Origin: Enterobacter asburiae
Lineage (GTDB): Bacteria; Pseudomonadota; Gammaproteobacteria; Enterobacterales; Enterobacteriaceae
Assembly: GCA_011754535.1 (NCBI GenBank)
Contig: JAAQVN010000001.1
Location: 62,001-126,000 of the forward strand
Reading direction: 5' to 3'
DNA: 64,000 nucleotides
Every line of letters starts with the position of its first letter. The first letter of the stretch is position 1. Positions 29,318-36,654 of the stretch are shown here, piece by piece. A program made the position numbers and the translations under genes. The notes beneath the pieces were generated by a model. It worked only from the letters and a program-made list of their open reading frames with translations, searched no databases and was not told where the DNA came from.

Positions 29318-29858
29318 CGAAGTATTACGGCAAATTGTTTTAGAAAGGGAGAGGTTAACAACCCCTCCCCAGGCGATGAGTAAGGCATCTGGAGTCGGAA
29401 TCGCCAGGTTCGTTGTGTCGTGTAATGATGCTTATTTAGTTTTGACACTTGCGAAAGATGTTATGACTATTATAAATAATTATTCGACACAAAATTGGCC
29501 GTCTCTTGATAGATGGTTAAATATACTTCCACTTCAATTTACTCATTGTTTCTTGCCTGAGTTATCGGAAGTCGAAAGGGAAAAACAAACAAAAGACTGG
29601 GAAGCCCTGACATACGAAGAGAAACTAACTGAAGCTTCTCATGATGAACAGTGGACGTTATCGTCATGGTTATCATGGATGGAGCCAAATGAGCGTGAAT
29701 GGTTTTGGTGGGATACTATTATTTTCGATATGCCCTTAAATAATACCCACTTTTTAATAGAAGTAACGACTTTGGACTCAATGTTTATGGCCGGAGCATT
29801 GAAAAAGTTATTTAAAGCCTGTGGAGCGATAGACGTTGTCTCAGAAGATGACCTGTAG
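29304..29858 (+). CDS. cdiI: Immunity protein for the second CdiA
   Basis: This 184-residue protein starts inside the 3' end of the 5144-codon cdiA (14-base overlap). It is AT-rich and acidic, with several Trp-rich stretches (WLSWMEPNEREWFWWDTI) and no signal peptide. By position it should be the cognate immunity protein of the second CdiA tip. I do not recognise a named family. Its base composition differs from the cdiA body but matches the toxin-coding 3' end, consistent with joint transfer of toxin and immunity. Confidence 0.8.
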   Translation: MQVNDEVLRQIVLERERLTTPPQAMSKASGVGIARFVVSCNDAYLVLTLAKDVMTIINNYSTQNWPSLDRWLNILPLQFTHCFLPELSEVEREKQTKDWEALTYEEKLTEASHDEQWTLSSWLSWMEPNEREWFWWDTIIFDMPLNNTHFLIEVTTLDSMFMAGALKKLFKACGAIDVVSEDDL

Positions 29859-29878
29859 ATAAACAATTCCAATCTCTA

Positions 29879-30000
29879 CTATTCCGGGATTGATGGCATG
29901 CTTGCGCCGGGGGAGATCTGGTCGCGAATACGCAGCAGCAGCCGCTCGTCGCCAATCTCGATGTTAATCTGAAACGCGGCCACCAGGTTGGCACCGCCCC
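29879..30000 (-). pseudogene. Fragment of an ATPase gene (paralogue of the gene at 33848-34936)
   Basis: Read on the minus strand, this stretch encodes GANLVAAFQINIEIGDERLLLRIRDQ, then diverges and stops at 29881-29879. It matches GANLAAAFQTIVEIGDELLLMRILDQ in the intact ATPase gene about 4 kb to the right. Only about 40 codons remain, with no start. It is a remnant of a duplicated or recombined copy, lying exactly at the edge of the CDI locus. Confidence 0.8.
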
Positions 30001-30029
30001 CCTTCGCTTAAAAATAATTCTGCCGTGAT

Positions 30030-30055
30030 GGAATAAAATCCTACAAGCGGCATCT
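30030..30055 (+). promoter_or_regulatory. Candidate ECF-sigma promoter before the sigma gene
   Basis: GGAATAAA at 30030-30037, a 13-base spacer and CATCT at 30051-30055. The same motif with the same spacing occurs at 31411-31436 ahead of the beta-propeller gene. Shared spacing points to one regulator, most simply the ECF sigma encoded here, acting on its own operon. Confidence 0.65.
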
Positions 30056-30095
30056 TATTGCGAATGATAACGAGCCCACGACGAGTGCAGACCTT

Positions 30096-30614
30096 ATGCC
30101 ACCTAATGACGCTGAAAATAACCAGCTGCGAGAGCTGATCCCCGGACTGCGCCGTTTCGCCCTCTGGCTGATTCGGGATGTCCATGTAGCCGACGATCTG
30201 GTTCAGACAACGCTTGAGCGTGCCCTGGATAAATGGACAACACGACGCCCCGATGCCTCGTTAAAAAGCTGGTTATTCACCATTCTTTATCGCGAGTTCC
30301 TGATCGAGAAACGCCGCACAAAGCGCTACTGGGGATTGCTCAGCAGAATGAAAAGCGATGACAATCCTGCCTGGCCGTCAGCAGAGCAAGAGATTGCAAC
30401 GCAAAGTATGCTGGAAGCCTTTGGTCGTTTGACGGAAGAACAACGGAGTTTGTTGATACTCATTGCCATTGAAGGACTGAGTTATCAGGACGTTGCCCAT
30501 GTGATGGATATTCCCATCGGCACCGTGATGTCCCGATTGTCCCGGGCCCGCCAGGCACTACACCGTCTGGGTGAGGGTGACGTCCCACAGCCGATATTGA
30601 GACTGATGAAATGA
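30096..30614 (+). CDS. ECF-family RNA polymerase sigma factor
   Basis: A 172-residue sigma-70 family protein of the extracytoplasmic-function type. Region 2 is visible at about residues 12-75 (FALWLIRDVHVADDLVQTTLERAL, SWLFTILYREFL) and region 4 at about 110-160 (LTEEQRSLLILIAIEGLSYQDVAHVMDIPIGTVMSRLSRARQAL, a helix-turn-helix). It should direct core polymerase to a small regulon. It overlaps the anti-sigma gene by four bases (ATGA). A promoter motif shared with the downstream propeller gene lies 41 bases upstream, suggesting autoregulation. It carries no additional signal-sensing domain, so control should come through the membrane anti-sigma factor. Confidence 0.93.
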   Translation: MPPNDAENNQLRELIPGLRRFALWLIRDVHVADDLVQTTLERALDKWTTRRPDASLKSWLFTILYREFLIEKRRTKRYWGLLSRMKSDDNPAWPSAEQEIATQSMLEAFGRLTEEQRSLLILIAIEGLSYQDVAHVMDIPIGTVMSRLSRARQALHRLGEGDVPQPILRLMK

Positions 30615-31363
30615 AAATACCGCCTAACGAGCACGATTTGCATGCGTACGTCGACGACCAGTTGGATGCGAGCGAACGCGTTGTCATTGAACGTTACCTG
30701 GCGCAGCACCCGCACATTGCCCGTCAGGTTCAGGGCTGGCGGGAGGATGCACAACGCCTGCGTGCCACGCTGGCAGGGCTGCCTCTGCCCGACGTAACTA
30801 CCACGCTGGATCCTGCCGCGATACGCGCCCGACAGGTGCGTCGAACCCACAGCCGTATGCGGCTGGCCGCCTCTTTTGTTTTGTGTATTGCGCTGGGTTT
30901 GCTGGGGGGCTGGCAGGCTCACAGCTGGCAAAGCCCCGCCAGCGCGCCGATGGGTGATGCGCTCAGCGCCTACAAGCTGATGGTCATAGAGAAGAGCATG
31001 ACCGCCGATTTTACTCCGGATGGACCGAAAGCGCTGACAGCGTGGCTCACCCAGCATGTTGGTACGAGCGCACAAATGCCGGATCTGCGTCAGGCTGGCT
31101 TCACGCCGGTGAGCGGTCGCCTGTTTGCTACGGAACAGGGGGCCGCCGCGATGGTGCTCTATCGGGATCATGCCGGGCATACCCTTAGCTTTTATATTCG
31201 TCCACCGGACCCTCGCCAGCCGCTGCTTTCTACCGGGCAGCGCAGCGCAGAAGGTCTGGTTGCCCTTTATGGTTCCTCGCAGGGGTTGAACTACGCCGTC
31301 GTCGGCCCGGCTGGCATGGTCAATAATCCGGCCATTTCCCGCGAGCTGAGCAAACGGATCTGA
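30611..31363 (+). CDS. Membrane anti-sigma factor
   Basis: This 250-residue protein is translationally coupled to the ECF sigma gene. Residues 1-75 are a cytoplasmic sigma-binding domain (DLHAYVDDQLDASERVVIERYLAQHPH, typical of anti-sigma factors, without a clear zinc-binding His-Cys-Cys set). One membrane segment lies at about 86-103 (RLAASFVLCIALGLLGGW). The remaining ~145 residues are periplasmic and presumably sense the signal. It should hold the sigma factor inactive until triggered. The signal is unknown; products of the co-regulated genes downstream are secreted, which suggests an envelope cue. Confidence 0.88.
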   Translation: MKIPPNEHDLHAYVDDQLDASERVVIERYLAQHPHIARQVQGWREDAQRLRATLAGLPLPDVTTTLDPAAIRARQVRRTHSRMRLAASFVLCIALGLLGGWQAHSWQSPASAPMGDALSAYKLMVIEKSMTADFTPDGPKALTAWLTQHVGTSAQMPDLRQAGFTPVSGRLFATEQGAAAMVLYRDHAGHTLSFYIRPPDPRQPLLSTGQRSAEGLVALYGSSQGLNYAVVGPAGMVNNPAISRELSKRI

Positions 31364-31410
31364 CGACGTCATTGTCCGTTGCGGAAAAAATAGTTTTTTT
31401 GCAACAGTCG

Positions 31411-31436
31411 GGAATAAACGGCGCGCTGAAGCATCT
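31411..31436 (+). promoter_or_regulatory. Candidate ECF-sigma promoter before the beta-propeller gene
   Basis: GGAATAAA (31411-31418), 13 bases, then CATCT (31432-31436): the same elements and spacing as at 30030-30055. It lies about 50 bases before the propeller start codon, a suitable place for a promoter. Confidence 0.65.
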
Positions 31437-31442
31437 CTTACA

Positions 31443-31465
31443 CAGGTCTGCATGATGCAGACCTG
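31443..31465. repeat. Perfect 23-bp palindrome in the leader of the propeller gene
   Basis: Arms CAGGTCTGCAT and ATGCAGACCTG (11 bp each) flank a single central G. The palindrome lies between the ECF promoter motif and the ribosome site at 31485. It could be an operator or an RNA hairpin in the 5' leader; it has no T tract, so it is not an obvious terminator. Confidence 0.75.
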
Positions 31466-31484
31466 GATGAATAAGGATTGAGAG

Positions 31485-32498
31485 ATGAGAAAAGCAACGC
31501 TAGCCACTCACGGTTTTTTCATGGCGTCTTTATTGCTTGCAGGTACTGCCTTCCCGGTTTCCGCAAGCACGACGCCGCTGACAAAAGCGGTCAAACAAAA
31601 TTTTGATGGCGAAATCCAGAACAATACGCTGGCAGTGAGCCCGAATGAAAAACAGGCCGTTGTTGCACGCAGCGGACAACCTGAAGTCATTGTTTACGAC
31701 TTGACGACCGGTACCGTCAGCGCGGTGCTGAAGCACTTCAACACTCCGCGAAATATCGTATTTGCACCGGACGGTAAGAGTTTCTATGTCTCGGATAGCA
31801 GTCTGGGCCTTATCGAGCGCGTGGATGCTTCGACCTTCGAAACGCGTGAATACTATGCCGCAGGCCCTGGCGCGTTTGGCACGGTGTTAAGCAAAGATGG
31901 CAAGACGCTCTATATCAATAATCAGGCCAGCAACGCAGTCATCAGTATGAATACTGAGACGAAAATTGCGAATGCCGTGATCACCGGGTTTTCGCAACCC
32001 CGACAGGGTGTGCGACTCAGCCCGGATGGCCGGGTGCTGTATGTTACCAACTTCGTTAGCGACAAAATCACCCTCGTAGATACCGCCACCAACAAAATCA
32101 TCGGTGAAATTGGCGGGTTTAATAAGATCCGCGCCATTTCCGTGACCGCAGACGGGAAAACGCTGTTTGCCGCCAATAGTGGGAATGACACCATTTCGGT
32201 CGTCGACACCACCGCGCAAAAGGTGACTGACACCATTCCTGTCGGGAAGCAACCGTATGGTGCGGCGCTGTCGCCAGACGGTAAATTCGTTTACAGCGGC
32301 AACCTGGGTGATAACAGCGTCTCTATTATCGACGTGCAGACACGCAAAGCGATCGCCACCGTGAAGGGCTTTAACGAACCGCGACAGGCCATCGTCTTTA
32401 CCGCAGATAACCGATATGCCTGGGTACTGAACAAAGATTTGAGCATCTCCAGAATTGATCGTGAAACGCAACGTATTGTGTCCACGATCAAACGCTGA
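31485..32498 (+). CDS. YncE-family periplasmic beta-propeller protein
   Basis: A 337-residue protein with a signal peptide (about 1-28, ending PVSASTT). The rest is made of seven-bladed-propeller repeats of the YVTN type: SPDGRVLYVTNFVSDKITLVDTATNKIIGEI, TADGKTLFAANSGNDTISVVDT, SPDGKFVYSGNLGDNSVSIIDV. It resembles E. coli YncE in length and repeat style. Such proteins act in the periplasm; the ligand is not known from this sequence. An ECF-type promoter motif and a palindrome precede it, and an NTF2-like secreted protein follows 29 bases downstream, so the two are probably one transcript controlled by the adjacent sigma/anti-sigma pair. Confidence 0.88.
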   Translation: MRKATLATHGFFMASLLLAGTAFPVSASTTPLTKAVKQNFDGEIQNNTLAVSPNEKQAVVARSGQPEVIVYDLTTGTVSAVLKHFNTPRNIVFAPDGKSFYVSDSSLGLIERVDASTFETREYYAAGPGAFGTVLSKDGKTLYINNQASNAVISMNTETKIANAVITGFSQPRQGVRLSPDGRVLYVTNFVSDKITLVDTATNKIIGEIGGFNKIRAISVTADGKTLFAANSGNDTISVVDTTAQKVTDTIPVGKQPYGAALSPDGKFVYSGNLGDNSVSIIDVQTRKAIATVKGFNEPRQAIVFTADNRYAWVLNKDLSISRIDRETQRIVSTIKR

Positions 32499-32527
32499 AG
32501 ACCTGAAACTTACGCAAAGAGAATGAC

Positions 32528-32950
32528 ATGAAAAAAACAACACACAACGTTTTACTTGCTGCACTGCTGGCTCTGGTTTCTGGGCAAAGCGTTGCTGCCG
32601 TAAAGGATGACGCGCTGGCGCATTTTAACGCTATCGCCGACGGGAAAACCGCAGATCTCAAGCAACAGTACGCGCAAGACGCGCGTCTGGATTGGATAGG
32701 AGGGCCGCTGGACGGCATTTATACCTCATCTGACGCGATTGGCGGAGTATGGAGCAAATTCATCACGGCCCAGGGAAAACTGAGCCACAAAGTCGATAAT
32801 CTGAATGAGGTCACAAACCCGAAAGGGAGTACGGTCACCGCACGTGTTCAGTTTGCCGGGAAAACGACAATCAATGTCTTTTATGTCCTGACCTACCGCG
32901 AAGGCAAAATCATCAATGAAACGTGGCAGATTGATCCTGCAAAAGGTTAA
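32528..32950 (+). CDS. Secreted NTF2-like (SnoaL-type) protein
   Basis: A 140-residue protein with a clear signal peptide (about 1-24, ALVSGQSVAA). The mature part has the order and length of a small NTF2-like fold: an N-terminal helix (DDALAHFNAIADGKTADLKQQYAQDARLDWIGGPLDG) and strands ending NVFYVLTYREGKIINETWQIDP. In related families this fold binds small molecules or serves as a partner domain; no catalytic residues can be assigned. It is the last gene of the ECF-linked cluster; a strong terminator follows. Confidence 0.78.
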   Translation: MKKTTHNVLLAALLALVSGQSVAAVKDDALAHFNAIADGKTADLKQQYAQDARLDWIGGPLDGIYTSSDAIGGVWSKFITAQGKLSHKVDNLNEVTNPKGSTVTARVQFAGKTTINVFYVLTYREGKIINETWQIDPAKG

Positions 32951-32971
32951 AAAACGGCTGACCCCAGTTAT

Positions 32972-32998
32972 ATCCCGCCAGTTCGGCGGGATTTTTTT
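32972..32998 (+). terminator. Intrinsic terminator
   Basis: An 8-bp stem (32972-32979 with 32985-32992, ATCCCGCC and GGCGGGAT), a five-base loop and a run of seven T. It lies between the NTF2-like gene and the convergent carbonic anhydrase gene and may serve both strands. Confidence 0.85.
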
Positions 32999-33013
32999 AT
33001 GCATCACAGCGAG

Positions 33014-33745
33014 TTACTGAACAATAACCCGTCCATTTAGCGGCTGGAGTGGGCGGTTATTGCTGTGCTCAAGTGCTTGCTTAAATGTTTCCAGCTGTTT
33101 TTCAGATAGGTTTACCGTATTTTTCATCACCAGCCAGCGCAACCCTTCAGTACAGGGTGGGGTCGTCAGTGAGCCGCTGAAGCGATAATAGTGGAGATCG
33201 GCCGGAAACAGCGGGCGGAGGTCGAAGCGTTTATCAATCGAGACTTCGTGGTTCTTCTCTTTCGGAAGACGCGCCAGCAGCGGGGACAGAGCGGTGTTTT
33301 CAGGGCCAACCTCGAACATAACGGCAAGCACCGCGATGTCGCCGTCTTCGCTGGCATGGACAAAGTGCGCCTCAAGCGGGAAGGATTTACCGTTAATCCG
33401 GTTCTCGCTCGGGGTATGGAAATGATACTGGCGCAAGATAAACGTGGTGTCATCCAGACGGAATTCATCTTCATCTCCAGCAGTGACCTGAAGAGTGTGA
33501 CCGTTGTTGACAAGCTTTTCTGCTGCGGTATGAAAATCCAGAATCAGCGGCGGCAGTGTGGCATCAAAGGGATGGCGGATATCGATAGGGGATTGGTATT
33601 TCCCGGTCTTGCAGGTGGAAAATGTATCACTGAGTTCTCCCCAGTTGTCCGGTCCACCTTTTCCTTCATACGCCCAGTGCGGGGGCGATTCCGCGAAGGC
33701 GGAAACAGACAAAACGAACAGGGATGCAGTAAGGACTCGTTTCAT
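33014..33745 (-). CDS. cah: Alpha-class carbonic anhydrase, periplasmic
   Basis: A 243-residue enzyme interconverting CO2 and bicarbonate. Signal peptide at 1-18 (VLSVSAFAE). Alpha-class hallmarks are HWAYEGKGGPDNWGEL, QSPIDI, the zinc ligands in QYHFHTPSEN and LEAHFVH, and the C-terminal GSLTTPPCTEGLRW motif. Length and a likely disulphide pair (Cys in DTFSTCKTG and in PPCTEG) fit the bacterial periplasmic family. It is transcribed against the ECF cluster, with its own upstream region at 33746-33847. No operon partner. Confidence 0.95.
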   Translation of the reverse strand: MKRVLTASLFVLSVSAFAESPPHWAYEGKGGPDNWGELSDTFSTCKTGKYQSPIDIRHPFDATLPPLILDFHTAAEKLVNNGHTLQVTAGDEDEFRLDDTTFILRQYHFHTPSENRINGKSFPLEAHFVHASEDGDIAVLAVMFEVGPENTALSPLLARLPKEKNHEVSIDKRFDLRPLFPADLHYYRFSGSLTTPPCTEGLRWLVMKNTVNLSEKQLETFKQALEHSNNRPLQPLNGRVIVQ

Positions 33746-33847
33746 GATGTGTCTCTATAGTTAAAGCGGATAAAGATAGAGATGACATCGTATTAAGTCC
33801 TACAAGACCCGTCCTGAAACGTGTTTTAAAGTGGAAAATGAAAGACG

Positions 33848-34936
33848 TTACCCCAGCCTCTCCACCCTCGTCTCCCCCTCAACCATCGACAGCTGATACA
33901 GCGAAAACGATCTCTGCTTCTCAATCAACGTCGCCAGCTCCGGCGAGTGGCTGGTGAGCCAAATCTGCGAGTAGCGGCTGGCCTCGGCGATTAAGCTCGC
34001 CAGCGCGGGCAGCATCTGTGGGTGCAGGCTGTTTTCCGGTTCGTTCAACGCGATAAATGCTGGTGGACGCGGGCTGAGCAGCGCCACCGCCAGGCATAAA
34101 AAGCGCAGGGTGCCGTCGGAGAACTCCGCGGGTTCCAGCGGCCTGCTCAGCCCTTCGCGCTGCATCATCATGCGAAAACGTCCGCCGGTGTTGTCGCTGT
34201 AAAACACGCAGCCGGGGAAGGCCTGGTCGAGGATGCGCATTAGCAGCAGCTCGTCGCCAATCTCCACAATGGTCTGAAACGCCGCCGCCAGGTTGGCGCC
34301 GTCGCTGGCCAGCACCGGCGAGCGAAAGCCGACCTGCGGGGCGCGCATCGCCGAGCCGATTGATACAGAAAACTCATGATAAAAGCGCCAGTTACGCAGG
34401 GACTCGCGCATCTGCGACACTTCCGGGTAAAGGTGCGGTTCGCCGAGCTGCCCGAATACCGATTCGTTCTCGTACAGCGTGCCGCTGTGGGTCACTTTTT
34501 CATGATGCACGTTGTTCAGAAACACGGCCTGATTCCTGCGCTTCATCAGCTGGGACGAGGGGCGTCGGTGCTGGCCGCTCAGCCAGAGAGATTCTTCCTT
34601 GATCACCGGGTCGAGCTGGAACTGCGACGGGTAAGGCAGCTTCTCCACAAACCCGACCTGCAACTCGTATTCATAGGTCTCTGTTTCCACCGAGAGGTTC
34701 ATCCGCCGCAGCTGGTCGCTGCGGGTTTTACCTGCCCAGAACACCTTCAGAATGCCGCCCTCGTTCGCCAGCGCCTGGGAAAACTGCCCCTGGGCGGCGC
34801 TGTGCATCAGGTGTATCGCCTTGTAAATATTCGATTTCCCGGTGCCGTTTGGCCCAAAGACGATATTGAGCTGCTCCAGCTCCAGCGACATCTCGCGGAT
34901 GGAGCGGTAGTTTTGAATGTGCAGGGTGTTGATCAC
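33848..34936 (-). CDS. RecF/SMC-like AAA ATPase, SOS-box regulated
   Basis: A 362-residue ATPase of the AAA_21/OLD-like group. It has an N-terminal strand and Walker A (LNIVFGPNGTGKSNIYKAIHLM, about 24-45), a signature-like LRFLCLAVALLSP, Walker B-like FIALNEPENSLHPQML (about 300) and the D-loop/switch IWLTSHSPELATL. There is no long coiled coil and no separate nuclease domain. Such proteins act on DNA ends or couple to toxins; the specific role is unknown. A perfect LexA site (34964-34979) lies 28 bases before the start, so it should be induced by DNA damage. A broken paralogous fragment lies at 29879-30000. Confidence 0.88.
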   Translation of the reverse strand: MINTLHIQNYRSIREMSLELEQLNIVFGPNGTGKSNIYKAIHLMHSAAQGQFSQALANEGGILKVFWAGKTRSDQLRRMNLSVETETYEYELQVGFVEKLPYPSQFQLDPVIKEESLWLSGQHRRPSSQLMKRRNQAVFLNNVHHEKVTHSGTLYENESVFGQLGEPHLYPEVSQMRESLRNWRFYHEFSVSIGSAMRAPQVGFRSPVLASDGANLAAAFQTIVEIGDELLLMRILDQAFPGCVFYSDNTGGRFRMMMQREGLSRPLEPAEFSDGTLRFLCLAVALLSPRPPAFIALNEPENSLHPQMLPALASLIAEASRYSQIWLTSHSPELATLIEKQRSFSLYQLSMVEGETRVERLG

Positions 34937-34963
34937 AGGCAGGCCCCTTTTTGCAGAATAAGC

Positions 34964-34979
34964 CTGTATATAATCACAG
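34964..34979 (-). promoter_or_regulatory. LexA (SOS) box upstream of the ATPase gene
   Basis: CTGT-N8-ACAG, with an AT-rich spacer (ATATAATC), matches the enterobacterial LexA consensus half sites exactly. It is 28 bases from the ATPase start codon on the minus strand and beyond the end of the neighbouring YbgA-like gene, so it most likely represses the ATPase gene. Confidence 0.8.
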
Positions 34980-35082
34980 GCTTTGAGGTGAAATGCAAAA
35001 AAGAGACGACAGTGAGGATGTCGTCTAAACGGGGTACTGCTTTGGGCCTCTAAGGGTCAATGGGGCCTTCGCATTTTTATGA

Positions 35083-36042
35083 TCACTTGACTGCCAGACG
35101 CAGACCCAAATCATCAGGATAGGGATCAAAATAGTTTTGCGTCATCAGATACCGGTCGGGGTATTCGGCCAGGTAGTGCTTCAGCAGCGTGATCGGCGCG
35201 AGGATAGGCAACTGTCCGTTGCGATAGTGCAGGATCACGTCGCGCAGCTCGCCGCGCTGGCGGCTGTTCAGCTGGTTACGGAAATACCCCTGAATATGCA
35301 TCAGCACGTTGGTGTGATTCTTCCGCGAGGCGGGTTTTTTCAGGATGGTCATCAGCTTTTCCCGGTACGCCACGAAGAAGGCGTCCAGGTCTTCCCACTC
35401 GTGCAGCGAGGCAACGAACGGGCCGATTTCACGGTAGCCCGCCTGGTGGTGCGCCAGCAGCTGGAGCTTATAGCGGCTGTGGAAGTCCAGCAGCGCGCGG
35501 CGCGTAAGGCCATTTTTACGCAGCGTGTTCAGTTCGTGCAGCGCAAAAACGCGCTCGACGAAGTTTTCCCGCAGCACCGGGTCGTGCAGGCGTCCGTCCT
35601 CTTCCACGGGCAGCCACGGCCAGGTTTCAAGAAGGGCGGCGGTGAACAGCCCGACGCCCTCCTTGCGGCCCCGGTTGCCGTTTTCATCATACAGCCGCAC
35701 GCGTTCCAGGCCGCAGCTTGGGGATTTTGCACAGACGATAAATCCCGACAGATCGCCGATTTTTGGCAGGTAGTCCGCCGTGAAGTCGGCCATTTTCTGC
35801 GTGAGGTCATCATGAGGCGGCTTGCTGAAACGGAGCTGCGTTTCGCCGCTGTCCGTAAGCGTCAGGCGTATGGCCGGGCGAGGCGTAGGCAGGCCGATGG
35901 CCATTTCCGGGCAGACAGGCCTGAAATTCACCCACTGGGCCAGCTCATCCATGACGAAGCCCATGCGTTTGTGTCCGCCGTCAAAGCGAACGGCGGATCC
36001 GGTCAAACATCCGCTAATACCGAGCACAGGTTTCGTTGTCAT
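35083..36042 (-). CDS. DUF523-DUF1722 fusion protein (YbgA family)
   Basis: A 319-residue two-domain protein. The N-terminal ~150 residues are DUF523 (VLGISGCLTG, VRFDGGHKR, CPEMAIGLPTPRPAIRL, KSPSCGLERVRLY), with Cys residues of the TudS-type iron-sulphur or desulfidase group. The C-terminal part is DUF1722/YbgA (LHELNTLRKNGLTRRALLDFHSRYKLQLLAH). In E. coli a YbgA protein sits next to photolyase; here none is adjacent. Enzymatic role is likely thio-base related from the DUF523 half, which is inference. A good ribosome site (GGAGG) lies before ATG 36042. Confidence 0.9.
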   Translation of the reverse strand: MTTKPVLGISGCLTGSAVRFDGGHKRMGFVMDELAQWVNFRPVCPEMAIGLPTPRPAIRLTLTDSGETQLRFSKPPHDDLTQKMADFTADYLPKIGDLSGFIVCAKSPSCGLERVRLYDENGNRGRKEGVGLFTAALLETWPWLPVEEDGRLHDPVLRENFVERVFALHELNTLRKNGLTRRALLDFHSRYKLQLLAHHQAGYREIGPFVASLHEWEDLDAFFVAYREKLMTILKKPASRKNHTNVLMHIQGYFRNQLNSRQRGELRDVILHYRNGQLPILAPITLLKHYLAEYPDRYLMTQNYFDPYPDDLGLRLAVK

Positions 36043-36144
36043 GGTGAAGTCCTCCCGTTCATATAACTAAAACTTACACAACATGACTAATTTGTCCAAG
36101 TATTCGCGGAACTATTTTTTATAATCCTTTAAAATCAATGCGTC

Positions 36145-36555
36145 TTAGCTGCCCTTGTAGGTCGAATAACCGTACTGGCTCAGCAGAAGCGGAATGTGCA
36201 GTTTCTCGTTGGTGCGGGTCACGGTAAACAGCACCGGGATCTCCGGGAAGAAGGTGTCCAGCTTTTTGCCATGGAAGTACTCTGCGGTTTTGAAGGTCAC
36301 TTTATACACGCCAGGCTGCATGTCCTGATCCTGCGGATAGAGCGATTTGATACGACCGTCATGGTCGGTTTTACCGCTGGCAATCGGGGTCCATTTGTCC
36401 TGCTGCTGCTTCTCCAGCGTAACGGTCACGTCTGACGGCGGCATCCCGGTTTGCTGGTCGAGAATGTGGACGCTTAGCGTGCCGGCAGGGGCGCTAAAGG
36501 CGGCGGGGGCAAAGGCCATCGAGGCCAGGATCAGCAGAGGGGCAGTTTTTTTCAT
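36145..36555 (-). CDS. hiuH: 5-hydroxyisourate hydrolase, periplasmic transthyretin-like
   Basis: A 136-residue enzyme hydrolysing 5-hydroxyisourate in urate breakdown. It has a signal peptide (about 1-22, MAFAPAAFSA), then the transthyretin fold with the catalytic His in LSVHILDQQTG, the Arg in HDGRIKSL, the His in NEKLHIPLLLSQYGYSTY and the family C-terminus (YKGS in place of the usual YRGS). The K-for-R change in the final motif is conservative. It has no operon partner in the window. Confidence 0.94.
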   Translation of the reverse strand: MKKTAPLLILASMAFAPAAFSAPAGTLSVHILDQQTGMPPSDVTVTLEKQQQDKWTPIASGKTDHDGRIKSLYPQDQDMQPGVYKVTFKTAEYFHGKKLDTFFPEIPVLFTVTRTNEKLHIPLLLSQYGYSTYKGS

Positions 36556-36654
36556 GGTGTTTTCCTGTGGAGTTATTCGTCACAGGAAAACGTTAGCATC
36601 TGCGGCGCGGGAAAATATTCAACTTTTCGTGAAGATTCCCGCAGGAGAAAATTA

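Noticed and set aside
33191..33760. A 189-codon plus-strand frame opposite the carbonic anhydrase gene
   Set aside because: It is the antisense shadow of a well-recognised gene and has no family features.
35137..36066. A 309-codon plus-strand frame opposite the DUF523-DUF1722 gene
   Set aside because: Composition is typical of an antisense frame in GC-rich DNA; the minus-strand product is a clear family member.
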